Positions 21,813 to 22,797 of a DNA stretch of 22,797 nucleotides are shown one piece after another. Made by a program: the position numbers and the translations under genes. The notes below the pieces were generated by a model. That model was given only the letters and a program-made list of their open reading frames with translations, ran no database searches and was not told the DNA's origin. The stretch is from NCBI GenBank assembly GCA_023426505.1, contig JAFAAP010000167.1, positions 1-22,797 on the forward strand, given 5' to 3'. Each line of letters opens with the position of its first letter. Within the stretch, counting starts at the first letter, position 1. This stretch comes from Pseudomonadota bacterium (GTDB lineage Bacteria; Pseudomonadota; Alphaproteobacteria; Rhizobiales; Beijerinckiaceae).

Positions 21813-22797
21813 ACGAAGCCGATCCCCTTCTTCGGGGACGTCTGCGCGTCCGGAGTGACGGCCTTGACGGAGGCCTCCCAGAGATTGATCCCGCCCTCGG
21901 CGGCATACCGGTCGATCTCGGCCAGTTCCTCAGCGGTGAACTCTAGATTATCCAGAGCCGCCAGGGAGTCGTCGAGCTGGTCCACGCTACGGGCGCCGAT
22001 GAGAGCGGAGGTGACCCGCGGGTCGCGCAGCACCCAGGCGATCGCCATCTGAGCCAGCGTCTGGTTTCGCCGCTGCGCGATGTCGTTGAGCGCTCGGACA
22101 CGCTCGATGTTCTCGGGCGTCAACAGGCGCTCGGACAGGGACCCCCCCTTGGTGGCGCGTGAATTTTCCGGCACGCCGTTCAGGTACTTCGTCGTCAGCA
22201 TGCCTTGGGCCAGCGGGGAGAAGGCGATGCAGCCGACGCCGAGATCATCGATGGTGTCGAGGAGCCCTCCCTCGACCCAGCGATTCAGCAGCGAATAGGA
22301 GGGCTGGTGGATCAGGCACGGAGTGCCAAGCTGCCTCAGGATCTGCACGGCCCTGGCGGTCATCTCCGCCGAATAGGACGAGATGCCGACATAAAGCGCC
22401 TTGCCTTGGCGCACGACCGTATCGAGCGCGCCCATCGTCTCCTCGAGCGGCGTCCGGGGATCGACTCGATGAGAGTAGAAGATGTCCACATAGTCCAAGC
22501 CCATGCGCCTTAGGCTCTGGTCGAGGCTCGAGATCAGATACTTGCGCGAACCCCATTCCCCATAGGGGCCGGGCCACATCCGGTAGCCGGCCTTGGTCGA
22601 GATGATCATCTCGTCACGGTATGGCTTGAAATCGGTGGCGAGCACCCGCCCGAAATTCTCCTCCGCCGAACCCGGGGTCGGACCATAGTTGTTGGCGAGG
22701 TCGAAATGCGTCACGCCGCGGTCGAAGGCACGGCGCAGGACGGAGCGCCCGGTCTCGAACACGTCGACGCTGCCGAAATTCTGCCAGAGCCCAAGGG
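21809..22797 (-). CDS. Aldo/keto reductase, YghZ-like, 5' end beyond the window
   Basis: At least 328 residues of an AKR resembling the L-glyceraldehyde 3-phosphate reductase (YghZ/Gpr) group. The open frame continues to the window edge as LGLWQNFGSVDVFETGRSVLRRAF, so the GTG at 22762 is internal and the true start lies beyond 22797. Numbered from that GTG, the AKR catalytic tetrad is Asp21, Tyr26 (THFDLANNYG), Lys57 (ISTKAGY) and His98 (IFYSHRVDP). The NADPH-binding end is IGARSVDQLDDSL. Likely role is reduction of small aldehydes, including detoxification; the natural substrate is unknown. The stop codon overlaps that of the convergent DUF4186 gene. Confidence 0.93.
   Translation of the reverse strand, partial: LGLWQNFGSVDVFETGRSVLRRAFDRGVTHFDLANNYGPTPGSAEENFGRVLATDFKPYRDEMIISTKAGYRMWPGPYGEWGSRKYLISSLDQSLRRMGLDYVDIFYSHRVDPRTPLEETMGALDTVVRQGKALYVGISSYSAEMTARAVQILRQLGTPCLIHQPSYSLLNRWVEGGLLDTIDDLGVGCIAFSPLAQGMLTTKYLNGVPENSRATKGGSLSERLLTPENIERVRALNDIAQRRNQTLAQMAIAWVLRDPRVTSALIGARSVDQLDDSLAALDNLEFTAEELAEIDRYAAEGGINLWEASVKAVTPDAQTSPKKGIGFV

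Noticed and set aside
1..22797. CRISPR arrays, tRNA/rRNA genes, insertion sequences or prophage genes
   Set aside because: I saw no spaced direct repeats, no tRNA-like cloverleaf with CCA or T-loop signature, no transposase, integrase or phage motifs, and no terminal inverted repeats.

Overview
The window is high-GC, densely packed bacterial DNA with short intergenic gaps, GTG starts and 1-8 nt gene overlaps. Phasin-type, class A PBP and CoA-dependent aromatic genes together suggest an alphaproteobacterium, most likely Hyphomicrobiales (Methylobacteriaceae/Microvirga-like). That placement is inference from gene content, not a database match.

Layout. (1) 1-3983, minus strand: a class A penicillin-binding protein translationally coupled to an unrecognised secreted protein, with a possible terminator clipped by the window edge. 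(2) 3984-4427: non-coding, followed by a small hypothetical coiled-coil protein on the plus strand (4428-4829). (3) 4845-13171, minus strand: a tightly packed catabolic operon, read right to left as aryl-CoA ligase, two-domain aryl-CoA monooxygenase/OYE reductase, SDR dehydrogenase, MarR regulator, crotonase-fold enzyme, acyl-CoA dehydrogenase, hotdog thioesterase and Rid-family protein. This matches the aerobic 2-aminobenzoyl-CoA (anthranilate) route known from Azoarcus evansii. (4) 13525-19089, plus strand, divergent: a complete branched-chain/aromatic-type ABC importer (binding protein, two permeases, two ATPases) followed by an alpha/beta hydrolase of the kynurenine formamidase (HGGYW) type. 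(5) 19359-21812, plus strand: a hemerythrin-like/phasin fusion protein, a structured intergenic region, an SDR and a DUF4186 protein. (6) 21809-22797, minus strand: a YghZ-like aldo/keto reductase cut by the window end.

How it may work together. The importer would bring in an aromatic amino-acid catabolite. The hydrolase could make kynurenine, which kynureninase (not in the window) would convert to anthranilate. The ligase makes the CoA thioester, and the flavoprotein hydroxylates and dearomatises it. The SDR, crotonase, acyl-CoA dehydrogenase, thioesterase and Rid protein are candidates for the poorly defined lower pathway (deamination, ring opening, beta-oxidation).

The most interesting non-coding signal is a pair of related imperfect palindromes. 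Each sits between the -35 and -10 boxes of a leftward promoter: one in front of the ligase (in the divergent region) and one in front of the monooxygenase/reductase. Both are natural candidate operators for the MarR protein encoded in the operon. Other points of interest are a Rid protein without the canonical arginine, a crotonase with a non-hydratase residue set, and a minus-oriented terminator lying between two plus-strand genes.
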